Source of the DNA: Pseudomonas sp. NFR16
GTDB lineage: Bacteria > Pseudomonadota > Gammaproteobacteria > Pseudomonadales > Pseudomonadaceae
Direction of reading: 5' to 3'
Assembly: GCF_900108875.1 (NCBI RefSeq)
Contig: NZ_FNYJ01000002.1
Coordinates: forward strand, 221,383-285,382
Length of the DNA: 64,000 bases
Shown here one piece after another: positions 63,948-64,000 of the stretch. The notes under the pieces are model-generated. The model did not search any database, was not told where the DNA came from, and saw nothing but the letters and a program-made list of their open reading frames with translations. The position numbers were made by a program, and so were the translations under genes. Numbering within the stretch: the first letter of the stretch is position 1; the number at the start of each line of letters is the position of its first letter.

Positions 63948-64000
63948 TTACAACTTCCATTGGCGAGCGGCCTTCAAGGCGCTGCCGGACATGCTTGATG
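63940..64000 (+). CDS. Polar amino-acid ABC transporter permease, N-terminal fragment
   Basis: Only the first 20 codons are visible: MFDYNFHWRAAFKALPDMLD runs off the window edge. This N-terminus is the pattern of HisM/GlnP-type amino-acid ABC permeases, in line with the upstream binding protein. ATG 63940 overlaps the AcnX stop by 8 bp. Confidence 0.8.
   Translation, partial: MFDYNFHWRAAFKALPDMLD

Overview
The window reads as chromosomal DNA of a fluorescent Pseudomonas. Evidence: GC-rich coding sequence, a GacS hybrid kinase with the canonical domain order, the gbuR-gbuA pair, a PA1414-family microprotein, and the block hda / DUF2066 / purM-purN / mazG-relA-rlmD-cysM / two-component pair / gacS / ldhA, an order typical of Pseudomonas. 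I saw no prophage, integrase, transposase, rRNA, tRNA or CRISPR array. Most of the DNA is ordinary core genome; accessory interest is concentrated in the intergenic regions and in the last 9 kb.

Layout. 1-2.2 kb: 3' end of fumC, a flavodoxin-fold quinone reductase, a DUF6316 protein and a DTW-family tRNA-modifying enzyme. 2.2-8.8 kb: arginine/4-guanidinobutyrate module (divergent gbuR and gbuA, a sodium:solute symporter), a candidate small RNA, a PA1414-family microprotein and an NCS1 nucleobase-type transporter. 8.8-17.9 kb: rmuC, an unexplained ~1 kb gene-free stretch, two small proteins of unknown role, a FadL-type porin, an MFS transporter with a coupled 38-residue membrane peptide, a GlxA-type AraC regulator, and a TetR/DJ-1 pair with a clear palindromic operator. 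17.9-27.4 kb: a ten-gene cobalamin late-synthesis operon on the minus strand (cobO, cobB, bluB, cbiB, cobC, cobQ, cobU, cobT, alpha-ribazole phosphatase, cobS) headed by a sigma70-like promoter and a B12 riboswitch.

27.4-36.4 kb: a sorbosone-type dehydrogenase lipoprotein, two tandem NlpC/P60 lipoproteins, a sirtuin translationally coupled to hda, a PerM-type permease, a DUF2066 protein and purMN. 36.4-54.6 kb: a DUF3108 protein, a REP-rich segment with a ~200-bp tandem duplication, DUF2058, mazG, relA, rlmD, cysM, a two-component system, gacS, ldhA, and a run of small genes (Zn-ribbon protein, META lipoprotein, TlpA-like thioredoxin, arsC, wrbA, DUF2069).

54.7-64 kb: a glycosylase-like protein, then a hydroxyproline catabolic island: FCD-type GntR regulator, 4-hydroxyproline 2-epimerase, a three-subunit D-hydroxyproline dehydrogenase (FAD oxidoreductase, 2Fe-2S protein, FAD/BFD protein), a PAS-AraC regulator, a periplasmic amino-acid-binding protein, a fused aconitase-X cis-3-hydroxyproline dehydratase and the start of an ABC permease running off the edge. 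Shared GTATAC-centred palindromes upstream of the GntR gene, the binding-protein gene and the distant NCS1 gene suggest a common FCD-GntR regulon. The most promising lines for follow-up are that regulon, the hda-sirtuin coupling, the candidate sRNA near 6.0 kb, the two microproteins, and the REPIN-like repeats.
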